From JAGQPD01 sp020426865 (GTDB taxonomy: Bacteria > Planctomycetota > Planctomycetia > Pirellulales > Pirellulaceae), in assembly GCA_041399065.1 (NCBI GenBank), contig JAWKTN010000006.1, positions 620,001-684,000 on the forward strand: a stretch of DNA of 64,000 bases, in the 5' to 3' direction. The translations under genes and the position numbers were made by a program. Of this stretch, positions 9,062 through 17,937 are shown in pieces. Positions within the stretch are counted from its first letter, which is position 1. Each line of letters opens with the position of its first letter. The notes beneath the pieces were generated by a model, which saw only the letters and a program-made list of their open reading frames with translations, ran no database searches and was not told where the DNA came from.

Positions 9062-9687
9062 ACCAATCTGGGATTCAAATGGACGTCGACTTCATCCTCG
9101 TAGACAACCACTTCGTCATCGGGAAGGTCCTCCACCAATTCCCGGAGTTCCCTCAATCGCTTGTTTTTGGCCTGTTTCGACCACGTGGATTCCACAATCG
9201 GCTTCGGACGCCCTCGCCGCGCGCCGATTCTCGATAGAGCAACACTCATGGTTGAGACATGAATTCTGATACCTGTCTTCCGCTCCATGGTTATTACCAA
9301 CATCTCTCGTGTCCATGTGGGACGCTTCCATCCATGGTCCAGTGGGCAAGACTCAACCACCTCCCAAAGTGTGGAAAGGAATTCATCACACAGCTTGGTC
9401 TCCCCGTTCTCCTCACGATGATCGACCAACCCATCAACGCCTTCCTCGCGAAACCTGGCTGCCACTCGATATATAGTGCTCCGGTCGACCTTCAGTGCTC
9501 TGGCCGTATCGGCCACGGATCGGCCGTCTGCCAAATTCAGGATGATCAAGTACCGTGTCTTCTGGTCCCCGTCCTTCAGTTTTCGGCAACGTTTTTCCAA
9601 TCTCCGCTTGTCCGACCGCGACATTCTTGGGACAATTCCGTCCATGGGAATTCCTTCTGCGAACTCCAGTTCGCCGTTTGAGTGCAA
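8980..9687 (-). CDS. IS630 transposase, N-terminal part (first frame)
   Basis: Up to 235 residues from TTG 9687; the ATG at 9645 (MDGIVPRMSRSD) is a more ordinary start. The helix-turn-helix VADTARALKVDRSTIYRVAARFREEGVDGL binds the inverted repeats. The first catalytic Asp lies in VVYEDEVDVHLNPR. Past that point this frame runs on for about 30 unrelated residues, while homologous sequence continues in the -1 frame. One extra C in the CCC run at 9070-9072 (minus strand) would join the two frames. Confidence 0.85.
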   Translation of the reverse strand: MHSNGELEFAEGIPMDGIVPRMSRSDKRRLEKRCRKLKDGDQKTRYLIILNLADGRSVADTARALKVDRSTIYRVAARFREEGVDGLVDHREENGETKLCDEFLSTLWEVVESCPLDHGWKRPTWTREMLVITMERKTGIRIHVSTMSVALSRIGARRGRPKPIVESTWSKQAKNKRLRELRELVEDLPDDEVVVYEDEVDVHLNPRLVWTGWSKDSKRKCLLPDRMKNNTWPGH

Positions 9688-9777
9688 TCAACTGAGGAAT
9701 TCCCATTTTTATTTTTTCAGTCGATATGCTCCAATATCAGTTTTGTCGCAGAATCGCGCTCGGTCATTTAGAGCCCG

Positions 9778-12054
9778 ATGAACGCACGGCATCACGTCGG
9801 GTTTAGTAATGACGGACAGTGGTTTCTGGTCGGACTTGGCCAACGTGATGCCGAGATCCGCAGCATGTTCAACGGCGAACTTACTGCAACAATCATCGGC
9901 CCAGGTGCGAATCTGACGACCTTCGGTATCAATTCGCGCGACCAGTCAATCGCCACTGGCTATGAAAACGGTACCGTAATTATCTCCAATCCCAAGGATG
10001 GTACTCCGTTGAAGGCAATACACGCCGATGGCCCCGTCACGAGCTTGTCCTATTCCCTTGACGGCAAATGGCTGGCGGTCGCTCGGCGAAGTCACGGAGC
10101 GGAAGTGTATGAAATCGAAACTTGGGCCGCATCCGCCATCCCATCCCCTTGCGAGCTGGTCCATTTCAGTCCCGATTCCAATACGTTGTTTGTCGCCGAC
10201 CACATCAGCGGTCACCCCAAGCTAACCCAGGCGTGGCTGTATCGACTCGATCCACTTCAGCGTCTCGTCACAATCGCCCGCCACCCCGCACTTGATATCG
10301 AACTAAGCCCGAACGGTCGCTGGGCGCTGGGCCGAGTCTCGCGCACGCCACCGTTGCGTCGCGAAGCCGTGCCAACAGAACGACAACGGACTCCGCCGGT
10401 CCCCCTTCCGGTATTTGATGTGGAAACCGGAAGGCAGGAATTGCGTATCACGGAATACACGCAGTCTTACGAACCGCTCGTCGAGCTCGACCGACATCAC
10501 GGCGAAGTTCGCCCCACGCGCACGCTGACAGCGGCCGACTACGATGCGTGGGGGCGTCCGATCACGATGCGACACGGTGACCCGCTACGAATTGCCGCGC
10601 GTCACATTGATGACATCACCAAGCAATTGGACTCCGACGGCACTGTGGACCGATGGTTGCGGCAATGGGAACTTCCGGAACTCGATTATCCTGCGCCGGC
10701 CGGAATCCCCCAACTTGTCCTGTTACGGAATGGTGGCGTTTCGAGACCCTCCGGCTGGAACACACAGGTCTCACGTTCACGCTGCGTCGTCACACACGAC
10801 GCCAATGGCTCGATTGCACAGCAATTCGCCGTGGACGATATGCTTCCGACCGCCGCAACCATGAACCTGTCGCGCACGACACTGTATATCGCATACCGCT
10901 CCCAAGACCGGCTCAAACAACAGCATTCCATTGTCGCCTGGGATTTGAAGGACGCAACAAAACAACGCCGATTCGAAGTCGAGCTTCCCGATGCCGATGC
11001 GATGTGGGATATCGAGTCATTGATACTCAGTCCTAACCAACGCTACCTTGCTATCACTTTCCATTACGACACATTACTGTACGATCTCGAGACCCAACAA
11101 TACGGTCCCGTGATCACGCGACACGGCTTCATGAACGATCCGGTCGTACAATTCAGCCCTGACAGCCAAAGTGTGTTCTGTTATGGACACGAACGCACGC
11201 TGGTTCGCACGTCGGACCGTAAGGTGTTGGTCACTTTCGGGCAGCACATTCCAGCGTCGGCGCCTATCTTCAGCCCCAATGGCCGATTCCTGCTGGTGGC
11301 AACATCCCACCACAATTCGCCGCTACAACTCTGCGATACAACCAATGGCCAGATCGTCAAGACACTGAAACAATCCCAAGTAATCTTCAGTGACGATGGC
11401 ACAAGACTCGTCCACTATCCGTTCGGAACACCGATACCGGCAGAGCTATGGGACTTTCAGCACGGCAGCGCCATTGGCGCATTGTCGTCGTCAGTATCCG
11501 GCGTAATCAGCGAAGCCCGGTTTCTTTCCGAATCAGCAACCGAATCAGCAACCGTCGTGATCATTCAGACCGGCAGACTGGCGTTCTTTGACGCAACCTC
11601 CGGCAAACTAAAGCAGGCGCACGCGATCGAATTACTTGCATCGTCATTCGGCTCAACGCAGTCAACAACGCTGGGACAGCAGCAATTATTGACACTGCAT
11701 CCCGATGGTGTACGCCTGTGGGATCATGCAACGGGGGAGCTGGCGAACCATTTTCCGCTGCAAGATGTCCACCGGCTGCAAGCCCTGCCGATTCGCGACA
11801 ACTCGCAACTGCTGACCGTCACCTCGACTCACGGCGCAAAGCTGTGGGATTTGGCCACATACCTCGAACTACACAGTATTCCGCTGCTGCGCGGCCATGT
11901 GGAAGAACTCGCTGAAGATGGCAAGCTCTTGGAACGCTGCCGAAATGGACAGCGCGTTCGCATCTGGGATGTCGACCGCCCGTCCATCGTCCGAACGCTT
12001 GACCTGCAGGAGGACAATACATTGTTAGTCACGGACGGACCAACTGAGTTCTAA
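9778..12054 (+). pseudogene. WD40-type exported protein, C-terminal part, right of the IS element
   Basis: This is the downstream part of the gene starting at 7703, in the same frame. It is open from 9772; a nominal ATG lies at 9778, but no ribosome site precedes it. It has about 758 residues with repeated beta-propeller blades: HHVGFSNDGQWFLVGL, PVTSLSYSLDGKWLAVARR, LSPNQRYLAITFHYDTLLYD, FSPNGRFLLVATSHHNSPLQLCD and LTVTSTHGAKLWDL. If the IS and one TA are removed, the junction codon reads TAG. The precursor gene therefore either carried a stop there already or has lost a base change since. Without its signal sequence this part is probably not expressed as a useful protein. Confidence 0.75.
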
Positions 12055-12080
12055 CGGTGCGATGACGATCCCGATCGCTG

Positions 12081-13307
12081 CTAGATTCGCAGGAACAAAC
12101 GTCGGCGGTACATCCAATAGAGGATCAACCAGAACGTGATGATGACCAACGAGCCACCAACGAGCGGCTCGTACGGCTCGCCGAAAATCTTGAAGACCTT
12201 TTCGCTTAGGTGTCGATGCCACGCGTCGTGCACGAAACCTTCGATCGTCCAACTCATCACGTAGATCGCAATGGAGTTCATACCGATGACAACCAACGGG
12301 AACGCCCAGGCGCGGAACCGGGCGACATCAATCACAAGGTACATCACGGCAAGAATCCAGAAACAGAAGCCTCCACTATAAAGTGCGAACGATGGCGTCC
12401 AGATCCGTTTAACGATCGGACAGATGTGCAAGTATCCGAGCGCCGCGCCGACGGCAACAAGCACTGCACCCCCACCGACCAACAAACCGACTTTTGCGGC
12501 CGCAGGTCGGTCGGACCGCAACCACCGTCCGGCGATCAGACCTAGGATCATTGTCCCTAGCGTGGGGATGAAGCTGAGCGTCACATAACCGCCACCGTTG
12601 TGATCGAAGGAAGATTCGCGAGGAAACAAATTCAAGAACCAGCGTTCGAAATCGGCGGCCAGGTTGACGTTCTTATTCCAGTGAGCTTCCAGGCCGGTCA
12701 TCCAGTGCGGCCAGCCAAAGGGTTCACCAACTCGATCGGGGTCCAGGATCATCGGTACCGGATACGCCGCAAAGGCCAGCCAGTAACCGACCAAGATCAC
12801 GGCCAACGCAATCCACGCTTCACGGCAAGAGCGCAGGCCAATACAGAACAGGAAACCGTAGCCGAGCCCGATCTGGGTGAGCGTATCTTCGAATGTAAAA
12901 TAGGTCTGGTCTCGGCGCAACGATCGCAAGAAGATCCCCAGCAGAATCAACACTGCCGCTCGGAAAAATGCATGCGCGATCATGGCGGCTGACGATTGCC
13001 CGCGCGCTCGCCGACTGGCAATCGAAAACGGCAACGCGGCTCCCACCATGAACGAAAAGGACGGCTGAATCATGTCGTGGATCGAACAACCGATCCAAGC
13101 GACGTGGCTTTGGTGAAAACATAAGAATTCCCACACCCGGCTGTCCCGAAAATGTTCGGCGACGCGGCACAGGTGTAGCACTTCCGCCACCATCAGGAAC
13201 ATCGCCAACCCGCGGTAGGCGTCGAGTGACATTAGCCGATTCGGGAGAACCGAAGAGGTTGTCGTAGGGTCGCCAGCACCGCTGGTCGAGCTCGAGGGAG
13301 TAGCCAT
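12081..13307 (-). CDS. DUF5009 / HGSNAT-like membrane acyltransferase
   Basis: 408 residues. After a Ser/Thr-rich N-terminus comes the hallmark RLMSLDAYRGLAMFLMVAEVLHL (residues about 23-45) of the heparan-alpha-glucosaminide N-acetyltransferase-like family, with the conserved Asp-Arg-Gly. About 10-11 hydrophobic segments follow, including loops rich in Trp and His (HQSHVAWIGCSIHDMIQPSFSFMVG). The family acylates sugars at the membrane; in bacteria the acceptors are mostly unknown. It runs convergent to the WD40 gene with a gap of 26 bases. A hairpin-rich intergenic region lies upstream. The function is assigned by family only. Confidence 0.8.
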   Translation of the reverse strand: MATPSSSTSGAGDPTTTSSVLPNRLMSLDAYRGLAMFLMVAEVLHLCRVAEHFRDSRVWEFLCFHQSHVAWIGCSIHDMIQPSFSFMVGAALPFSIASRRARGQSSAAMIAHAFFRAAVLILLGIFLRSLRRDQTYFTFEDTLTQIGLGYGFLFCIGLRSCREAWIALAVILVGYWLAFAAYPVPMILDPDRVGEPFGWPHWMTGLEAHWNKNVNLAADFERWFLNLFPRESSFDHNGGGYVTLSFIPTLGTMILGLIAGRWLRSDRPAAAKVGLLVGGGAVLVAVGAALGYLHICPIVKRIWTPSFALYSGGFCFWILAVMYLVIDVARFRAWAFPLVVIGMNSIAIYVMSWTIEGFVHDAWHRHLSEKVFKIFGEPYEPLVGGSLVIITFWLILYWMYRRRLFLRI

Positions 13308-13418
13308 GAGAAAAATACGCCTTTCAGGGATGCAGGTTCATGCACAGCTACTACATTTTGCACACAGAAATCCCAAACGCAAGGACCACGTGGCGAAGAG
13401 AGAATTGGTCGCGATCAA

Positions 13419-13491
13419 ATCATCCTGCCCCTCATCGTTCTGCCTTCCCTCTGGCACGTGGATAAGGCAGGACGATGAGGGGCAGGATGAT
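13419..13491. repeat. 26-bp inverted repeat (REP-like palindrome)
   Basis: Arms at 13419-13444 and 13466-13491 are complementary over 26 bases with one mismatch (core CATCCTGCCCCTCATCG), around a 21-base loop. It lies in the 248-base gap between two minus-strand genes. There is no T-run, so it is not a classical terminator. It could be a dispersed palindromic repeat or a small non-autonomous element; only one copy is seen in the window. Confidence 0.8.
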
Positions 13492-13555
13492 AAGAGTTGC
13501 TCACGGCCGTTGCATTCTGCTTCGGCAAAAATAGATTTCGCGGACGATTTGCCAC

Positions 13556-14305
13556 TCACGCTGCTTTGCGTTCGAGTTGCTCGACGTGTTGGCAATAGAG
13601 CTCGGTCGACTCGGTAAAATCTTCACCATCAATTGGCGCAAGGCAATACCCCATTTCCCGCAGCAAATGGCAACATGCTGCCTTGACTCGGGCACCGTGC
13701 GTCGAAAGAAATAACGTTGGGCGATATCGACTCAGCACTTCTTTCGCGCCCTTCAACACGTCCACTTCGGCCCCTTCGACATCGATCTTGATGTGCGTCG
13801 GCACGAGCTTGCGACTCAGTAGCTCGTGGTCCAGCGTCGTCACCTGCACCGGCAACGTCCCTTTTTGTGAAATCGCGCCGGTCCCGGTTCCCGTCCCCGC
13901 CGCAAACAACACCATCCCCTGATGATTCGCTACTGCCGATTCCACGACGCAAGTATTCGATAGCGCATTGGCGTGCACATGTCCACGCAGCAAAAAAGCG
14001 TTTCGCGGATCCGGCTCGAATGCCATCACCATCCCGTTCGAACCGACAGCCCGGGATGCCAGCATCGTGTAGTATCCGTGGTGAGCTCCAACGTCAATGA
14101 AGGTGTCACCCGCCCCTAACGATTGCCAAACCAGCTGAGTCTGCTTTACTTCGTATGTGCCGCGAAGAACCCGCAACAACTTGCCACCGCTTACACAGCT
14201 CCACCGCAGCCCGCGCATCGGACCGCCTAGAATCGGAAACAGTGCGGTGTGAAACACCCAACGATTGTGGGTAAAACGACTCCTCAGCCACTTACGCATC
14301 CCCAA
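13556..14305 (-). CDS. FkbM family methyltransferase
   Basis: 249 residues. The SAM-binding motif I is TFIDVGAHHGYYTMLASRAVG near residue 68, followed by the acidic strand VMAFEPDPRNAFLLRGHV. The FkbM signature near residue 165, LVPTHIKIDVEGAEVDVLKGA, is present. The enzyme would O-methylate a sugar or lipid-linked glycan using S-adenosylmethionine. Its neighbours are an acyltransferase and an SBF transporter rather than a glycan operon, so the substrate is unclear. It is preceded on its own strand by a gap of 61 bases after the SBF gene and could share that transcript. Confidence 0.88.
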   Translation of the reverse strand: MGMRKWLRSRFTHNRWVFHTALFPILGGPMRGLRWSCVSGGKLLRVLRGTYEVKQTQLVWQSLGAGDTFIDVGAHHGYYTMLASRAVGSNGMVMAFEPDPRNAFLLRGHVHANALSNTCVVESAVANHQGMVLFAAGTGTGTGAISQKGTLPVQVTTLDHELLSRKLVPTHIKIDVEGAEVDVLKGAKEVLSRYRPTLFLSTHGARVKAACCHLLREMGYCLAPIDGEDFTESTELYCQHVEQLERKAA

Positions 14306-14366
14306 AACCTCCCTGTTCTCGCATCAACGACAAGTCGCACAACAGTACGTGGTTTCGCCCGCCACG

Positions 14367-15638
14367 TCAACGCGAATCCACCACCGGTCGACGACGCCAA
14401 TGATTTGCTAGCAACGACCCAGAGACGTTCATCCACGGACTGAATACAGCCGGCGCCAAGCCGACCGTGGCCAGCTTGCCCATTTGGCTAGCCAGTCCCG
14501 ACGCCATCCCACCATTTTGTAGGCCGACCTCTAGCGCGACCGTCCTTGCCGAGCTGGCGTCCAAACCGCATAGCCGGCTGAGCCAATACCCCAGTACGTA
14601 TCCAATCGTATTGTGAGCAGCAGCGGCAAGCGTCAGGACCAGACCGATCTTCAGTAAATCGTCCCGTCCCGCAGCTGTCGTGATCGTCACAAAAAAGATG
14701 ATTCCCACCATCGAAACAACGGGCATCACTTTTTCCACGTCTGCCCACATTCGGGTTATTCCGTGATAGACGACACCAAGCGTCACGGCAAACGTAAGAG
14801 CTGCAACCAGGTCGAACAGCACCGGCGACATTCCAATCCCGAATCCTTTCGCTGCCAATGCTTGCGACGCCATTGCGTCGGCATGTGCCCCGTCTGTCAC
14901 GGTAGCTGCAGGAGCAATCCACCCCATCGTACTTGCTAGCCACCAGGCGATTGCGATCGCGGCAAGCGACACGATGAACGTTCGGACTCGTGGCGTTACC
15001 TGCCGCAACAGATCGTGCAACATCGCGGCTCCGATCGGAACAATCACGATCATGACGATCTGCATCATCATCTCGAAGTATGTTACTTCCACCTCCGCAC
15101 CGGCCAACACCTTCATCCAGGCTGGCGTTACGGCCGGCGCCATCAGCGTAGCAAGTGCCGTGAGCGTTATCGAAAGCGGGAGATTCCCGCGGGCAATGTA
15201 CGTCATCACATTCGAGGCCAGACCACTCGAACAGCACCCGACCAACACAATCCCTGCCCCAATCTCCGGGTCGAATCCACACAGCTGGGCGATCGTGAAC
15301 CCCACCAGTGGCATGACCGTAAACTGCAACAACAACCCCACGGCCACACCGTAGGCCATTTTTTCGCCAATAAGAAAATCTTGCAAACGCATCTGCGTTC
15401 CCATCCCAAACATGACGAATTGAATTACCAGTAGTGCCAGTTTCTTGTTCCGCAAATCGAATTCGATGCGTCCGCCCCAAAGACTCCATGCCAGAAACCA
15501 CTCGGGATACAGCATCGACGCCACGACCGACACCATGATCCAAGCAGTGAATTGATACGTGCGCAGGGCCGGAACAAATCGCAAGCCAACGGCCAAACAA
15601 ACCACCAGGACCACAGCTAACACTTTGATGATTGGCAT
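14367..15638 (-). CDS. bile acid:sodium symporter (SBF) family transporter
   Basis: 423 residues with about ten membrane segments. The family core is clear: LALLVIQFVMFGMGTQMRLQDF, then VGCCSSGLASNVMTYIARGNLPLS (the conserved crossover helix near residue 135) and, late, VALEVGLQNGGMASGLA (second crossover, 'E-x-G-x-Q-N'). Such proteins move organic anions, including pantothenate or keto acids, with sodium. The gene lies 212 bases downstream of the racemase-family gene that ends the sugar operon, on the same strand. It might serve that pathway, but the gap contains a 13-bp tandem array, so co-transcription is uncertain. Confidence 0.87.
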   Translation of the reverse strand: MPIIKVLAVVLVVCLAVGLRFVPALRTYQFTAWIMVSVVASMLYPEWFLAWSLWGGRIEFDLRNKKLALLVIQFVMFGMGTQMRLQDFLIGEKMAYGVAVGLLLQFTVMPLVGFTIAQLCGFDPEIGAGIVLVGCCSSGLASNVMTYIARGNLPLSITLTALATLMAPAVTPAWMKVLAGAEVEVTYFEMMMQIVMIVIVPIGAAMLHDLLRQVTPRVRTFIVSLAAIAIAWWLASTMGWIAPAATVTDGAHADAMASQALAAKGFGIGMSPVLFDLVAALTFAVTLGVVYHGITRMWADVEKVMPVVSMVGIIFFVTITTAAGRDDLLKIGLVLTLAAAAHNTIGYVLGYWLSRLCGLDASSARTVALEVGLQNGGMASGLASQMGKLATVGLAPAVFSPWMNVSGSLLANHWRRRPVVDSR

Positions 15639-15655
15639 TCTTTTATCCGCTACCT

Positions 15656-15777
15656 GAACCTCGACTGTGAACCTCGACTGTGAACCTCGACTGTGAACCT
15701 CGACTGTGAACCTCGACTGTGAACCTCGACTGTGAACCTCGACTGTGAACCTGAACTGGGAACCTGAACTGGGAAAA
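15656..15777. repeat. 13-bp tandem repeat array, seven identical units plus two variants
   Basis: Seven consecutive copies of TCGACTGTGAACC start at 15661, 15674, 15687, 15700, 15713, 15726 and 15739. Two variant copies (TGAACTGGGAACC and TGAACTGGGAAAA) follow at 15752 and 15765. The period of 13 is not a multiple of three, so the array does not encode a regular repeat protein. It fills much of the 212-base gap before the SBF transporter start (minus strand), where it could bind a protein or simply be slippage DNA. Confidence 0.95.
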
Positions 15778-15850
15778 TGTCTCGCCCTCGGGCTCGGAGT
15801 CCGGCAAGAAGGCGATCATCGCCATAATCAAGCGACATCCGCATGCATCG

Positions 15851-16552
15851 TCATGACTGTTCGGCAAACAAGGTTGCCAGGTGATCGATTGCCAGTGGCG
15901 GGCTGGTGAGAATCGGCAGCGACCACCGTCCGCCAGCGGCGTCGACCACCCGAGCCATCGACGCTTGAGCCAGCACAACACAGTCGACGCTGTTGGCCAT
16001 TTCGTCCAGCGTTTGGGTGATGGCGTCATCATGCGCTACCGCATCTCCCGACATCAAGGCGTCGAATGCTCCCTCACAAACCTTCGCTGTCACCACAACC
16101 TGTTTCCCGATCGCCTGAGCTCGCCGCTGAATCAAGTCCGACGTTGGTTCTAGCGTCGTTGTGAGCGTCGCAATCACGCCAATCCGGTTGGCTGTCGCCA
16201 CGGCATGGTCGGCCATTGGCCGATCGACACGCAAAACAGGCACGGACACGAGCGACTCCGACATTTCCACAGCACGACCGATCGACGAACAAGTCACCAA
16301 GATCCGATCCGCTCCCGCCTGCTCCGCCGACACCACATGGTCAATCAACCTGCGAGTCGTCAATGGTGTGACACATTGCCGGACGATCACATCTTTGATC
16401 ACACTGTCGTCCGAGATGTGAAAGACATCAACATTGGGAAGCTTCGCGCGGCAAAGCTCTTGGAACACCGGAACCAATGTCGCGGACGTATGTACCAACC
16501 CCAGCCGCTTTGGCGGTGTTTCGTTACCTGCTGGATTTGCTGAACTCGTCAT
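15851..16552 (-). CDS. Asp/Glu/hydantoin racemase superfamily protein with only one catalytic cysteine
   Basis: 233 residues. The N-terminal half has the fold's LGLVHTSATLVPVF start and a cysteine in ADRILVTCSSIGRAVE near residue 90. In the C-terminal half, where two-cysteine racemases carry the second catalytic Cys, this protein reads CVVLAQASMARV, with Ala in its place. That argues against a two-base racemase. Single-cysteine members of the superfamily include arylmalonate decarboxylase, and related folds include maleate isomerase, so an isomerase, decarboxylase or lyase role is possible. ATG 16552 overlaps the stop of the DUF1537 kinase (ATGA), making it the last gene of the tightly coupled sugar operon. 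Confidence 0.75.
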   Translation of the reverse strand: MTSSANPAGNETPPKRLGLVHTSATLVPVFQELCRAKLPNVDVFHISDDSVIKDVIVRQCVTPLTTRRLIDHVVSAEQAGADRILVTCSSIGRAVEMSESLVSVPVLRVDRPMADHAVATANRIGVIATLTTTLEPTSDLIQRRAQAIGKQVVVTAKVCEGAFDALMSGDAVAHDDAITQTLDEMANSVDCVVLAQASMARVVDAAGGRWSLPILTSPPLAIDHLATLFAEQS

Positions 16553-17937
16553 ACTGTCCCACGCCTCACAAAGTCAAAATATTCCGGTGGCCCAACTTGA
16601 CCACCCTTGAAATTGATCATCGCGCCGTCGAGGGCCAAGATGCTCGCCTCGGCCCGACATAGCGGCGCACCGGCGACCAGTGGTGCGGCCATTTGAAGCG
16701 AATCAATTCCCATCGCGCGCGCCGCGTAGCTGGATGTATCCCCGCCCGCAAGACAGATTCGCCGCACACCGGTTTGCTCGACGACTCGCCTAAGCGTTTC
16801 CCCCAGTGCCCTCCCCAGGAGCGACGCGATTGGGCCTGGCAACGCGCGACCCTCCGCATGGCACTGCTGCAAATGCCGCTCCGTATCCGTTCGTCTCTCG
16901 TCACCATCTCCGCGATAAGTATGCACGATCACTCCCACTTGCGATGCCAAGACACTCTTCGCCTCATCCGCAGCTCTCTCGATTTCGCGTGCTCGTGTGC
17001 CGCCACCTTGAACCAATGCGAGCGTATCCAAGGCGACCTCGCCGTATCCATCTGATACAGCCCATTCGATTTGGGCCATGGTAACAGGCGAACAACTTCC
17101 GCACCCCACGAGCAGCGATTCGCTCGCACCTACGTCGTCCCAAGTAGAACCGGATGCGATTCGCCCTTGACTACACCACCACTCCGTCAAGGCCGTATCG
17201 ACACCGGAAGAGCCAACCGAAAACAATGTTGCACCGGGGCGAGTATATTCGTCGATCAATTGGCCAATGCGGCCAAGTTGATACGAGTCAATTGCGTCGA
17301 ACAACACGACCTTTGCGCCATCGGCAATCAATTTGTACAACAACTCGCGAGCACGTACCATCGGCAGTTCGTGGGTCAAAATGTCCATTAGGCCGATGGG
17401 TACATCGGTTTGCTTCGATAGATGCAAACGCAAATCGCTTTCATCCGCCGGCGTTGTCGGATGTTGGCTCATCGACGGGTGACGATCCAGTCGATGGACC
17501 GCCCCCTCAGACCCAATCCCCATGCGCGCGAAGAGGTTTCCGAAAACGCAATACCGCCCTAACGCCGGCGCGGCAACCAACAGCGGCACAAACGGTCCGC
17601 GAAATTGTTCCATCGCAAGCTCGATCACTCGGCCAATGCTGCCGATCGTCGGTGACGAATCGAAGGTCGAACACACCTTGTAATGCATGTGCGGTACTTG
17701 CAAGTCGCGAAACGCCTGAAACACTGGCAGCAATTCGTCTCGTACCTGGTCAACGTGCAATGAACGACTTCGCCCCGCGATTCCGACGGCCTGCAATTGC
17801 GGATATGCCAATAGTCGCTCGCGGCTCGGCGGCTCCATGAACAACCTGGCTGTTACACCGGCGCGAGACAAGGCATCGAGCGCATCGGTCGAGCCGGTAA
17901 AATCGTCACCGTAGAAACCGAGCAACAGGTCGTTCAT
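16549..17937 (-). CDS. DUF1537 four-carbon/branched acid-sugar kinase (OtnK/OiaK-type)
   Basis: 462 residues from ATG 17937, which overlaps the stop of the RuBisCO-like gene (ATGA). A longer frame up to 18219 runs inside that gene and is rejected. The N-terminal substrate domain starts LLLGFYGDDFTGSTDALDALS, the family hallmark. The C-terminal nucleotide domain has CLAGGDTSSYAARAMG and, at the end, INFKGGQVGPPEYF. Characterised members phosphorylate oxo-tetronates, and one group phosphorylates 3-oxo-isoapionate. The direct coupling to a RuBisCO-like protein points to the latter type: its phosphorylated product would be the RuBisCO-like enzyme's substrate. The exact acid is inferred, not shown. 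Confidence 0.85.
   Translation of the reverse strand: MNDLLLGFYGDDFTGSTDALDALSRAGVTARLFMEPPSRERLLAYPQLQAVGIAGRSRSLHVDQVRDELLPVFQAFRDLQVPHMHYKVCSTFDSSPTIGSIGRVIELAMEQFRGPFVPLLVAAPALGRYCVFGNLFARMGIGSEGAVHRLDRHPSMSQHPTTPADESDLRLHLSKQTDVPIGLMDILTHELPMVRARELLYKLIADGAKVVLFDAIDSYQLGRIGQLIDEYTRPGATLFSVGSSGVDTALTEWWCSQGRIASGSTWDDVGASESLLVGCGSCSPVTMAQIEWAVSDGYGEVALDTLALVQGGGTRAREIERAADEAKSVLASQVGVIVHTYRGDGDERRTDTERHLQQCHAEGRALPGPIASLLGRALGETLRRVVEQTGVRRICLAGGDTSSYAARAMGIDSLQMAAPLVAGAPLCRAEASILALDGAMINFKGGQVGPPEYFDFVRRGTV

Larger units (their letters stand above)
8573..9770. mobile_element. IS630-like insertion sequence with 25-bp perfect terminal inverted repeats and TA flanks
   Basis: The element body runs from 8575 to 9768 (1,194 bp). 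Its ends are perfect 25-bp inverted repeats, 8575-8599 and 9744-9768, starting AATGACCGAGCGCGATTC. Each end is bordered by TA (8573-8574 and 9769-9770), the target duplication expected for the IS630/Tc1 superfamily. The transposase lies on the minus strand in two overlapping frames. The element interrupts a WD40 gene whose two parts flank it. The perfect repeats suggest fairly recent insertion, although the transposase is now frameshifted. Confidence 0.92.

Noticed and set aside
15656..15777. CRISPR-like array
   Set aside because: Units are adjacent with no spacers and the period is only 13 bases.
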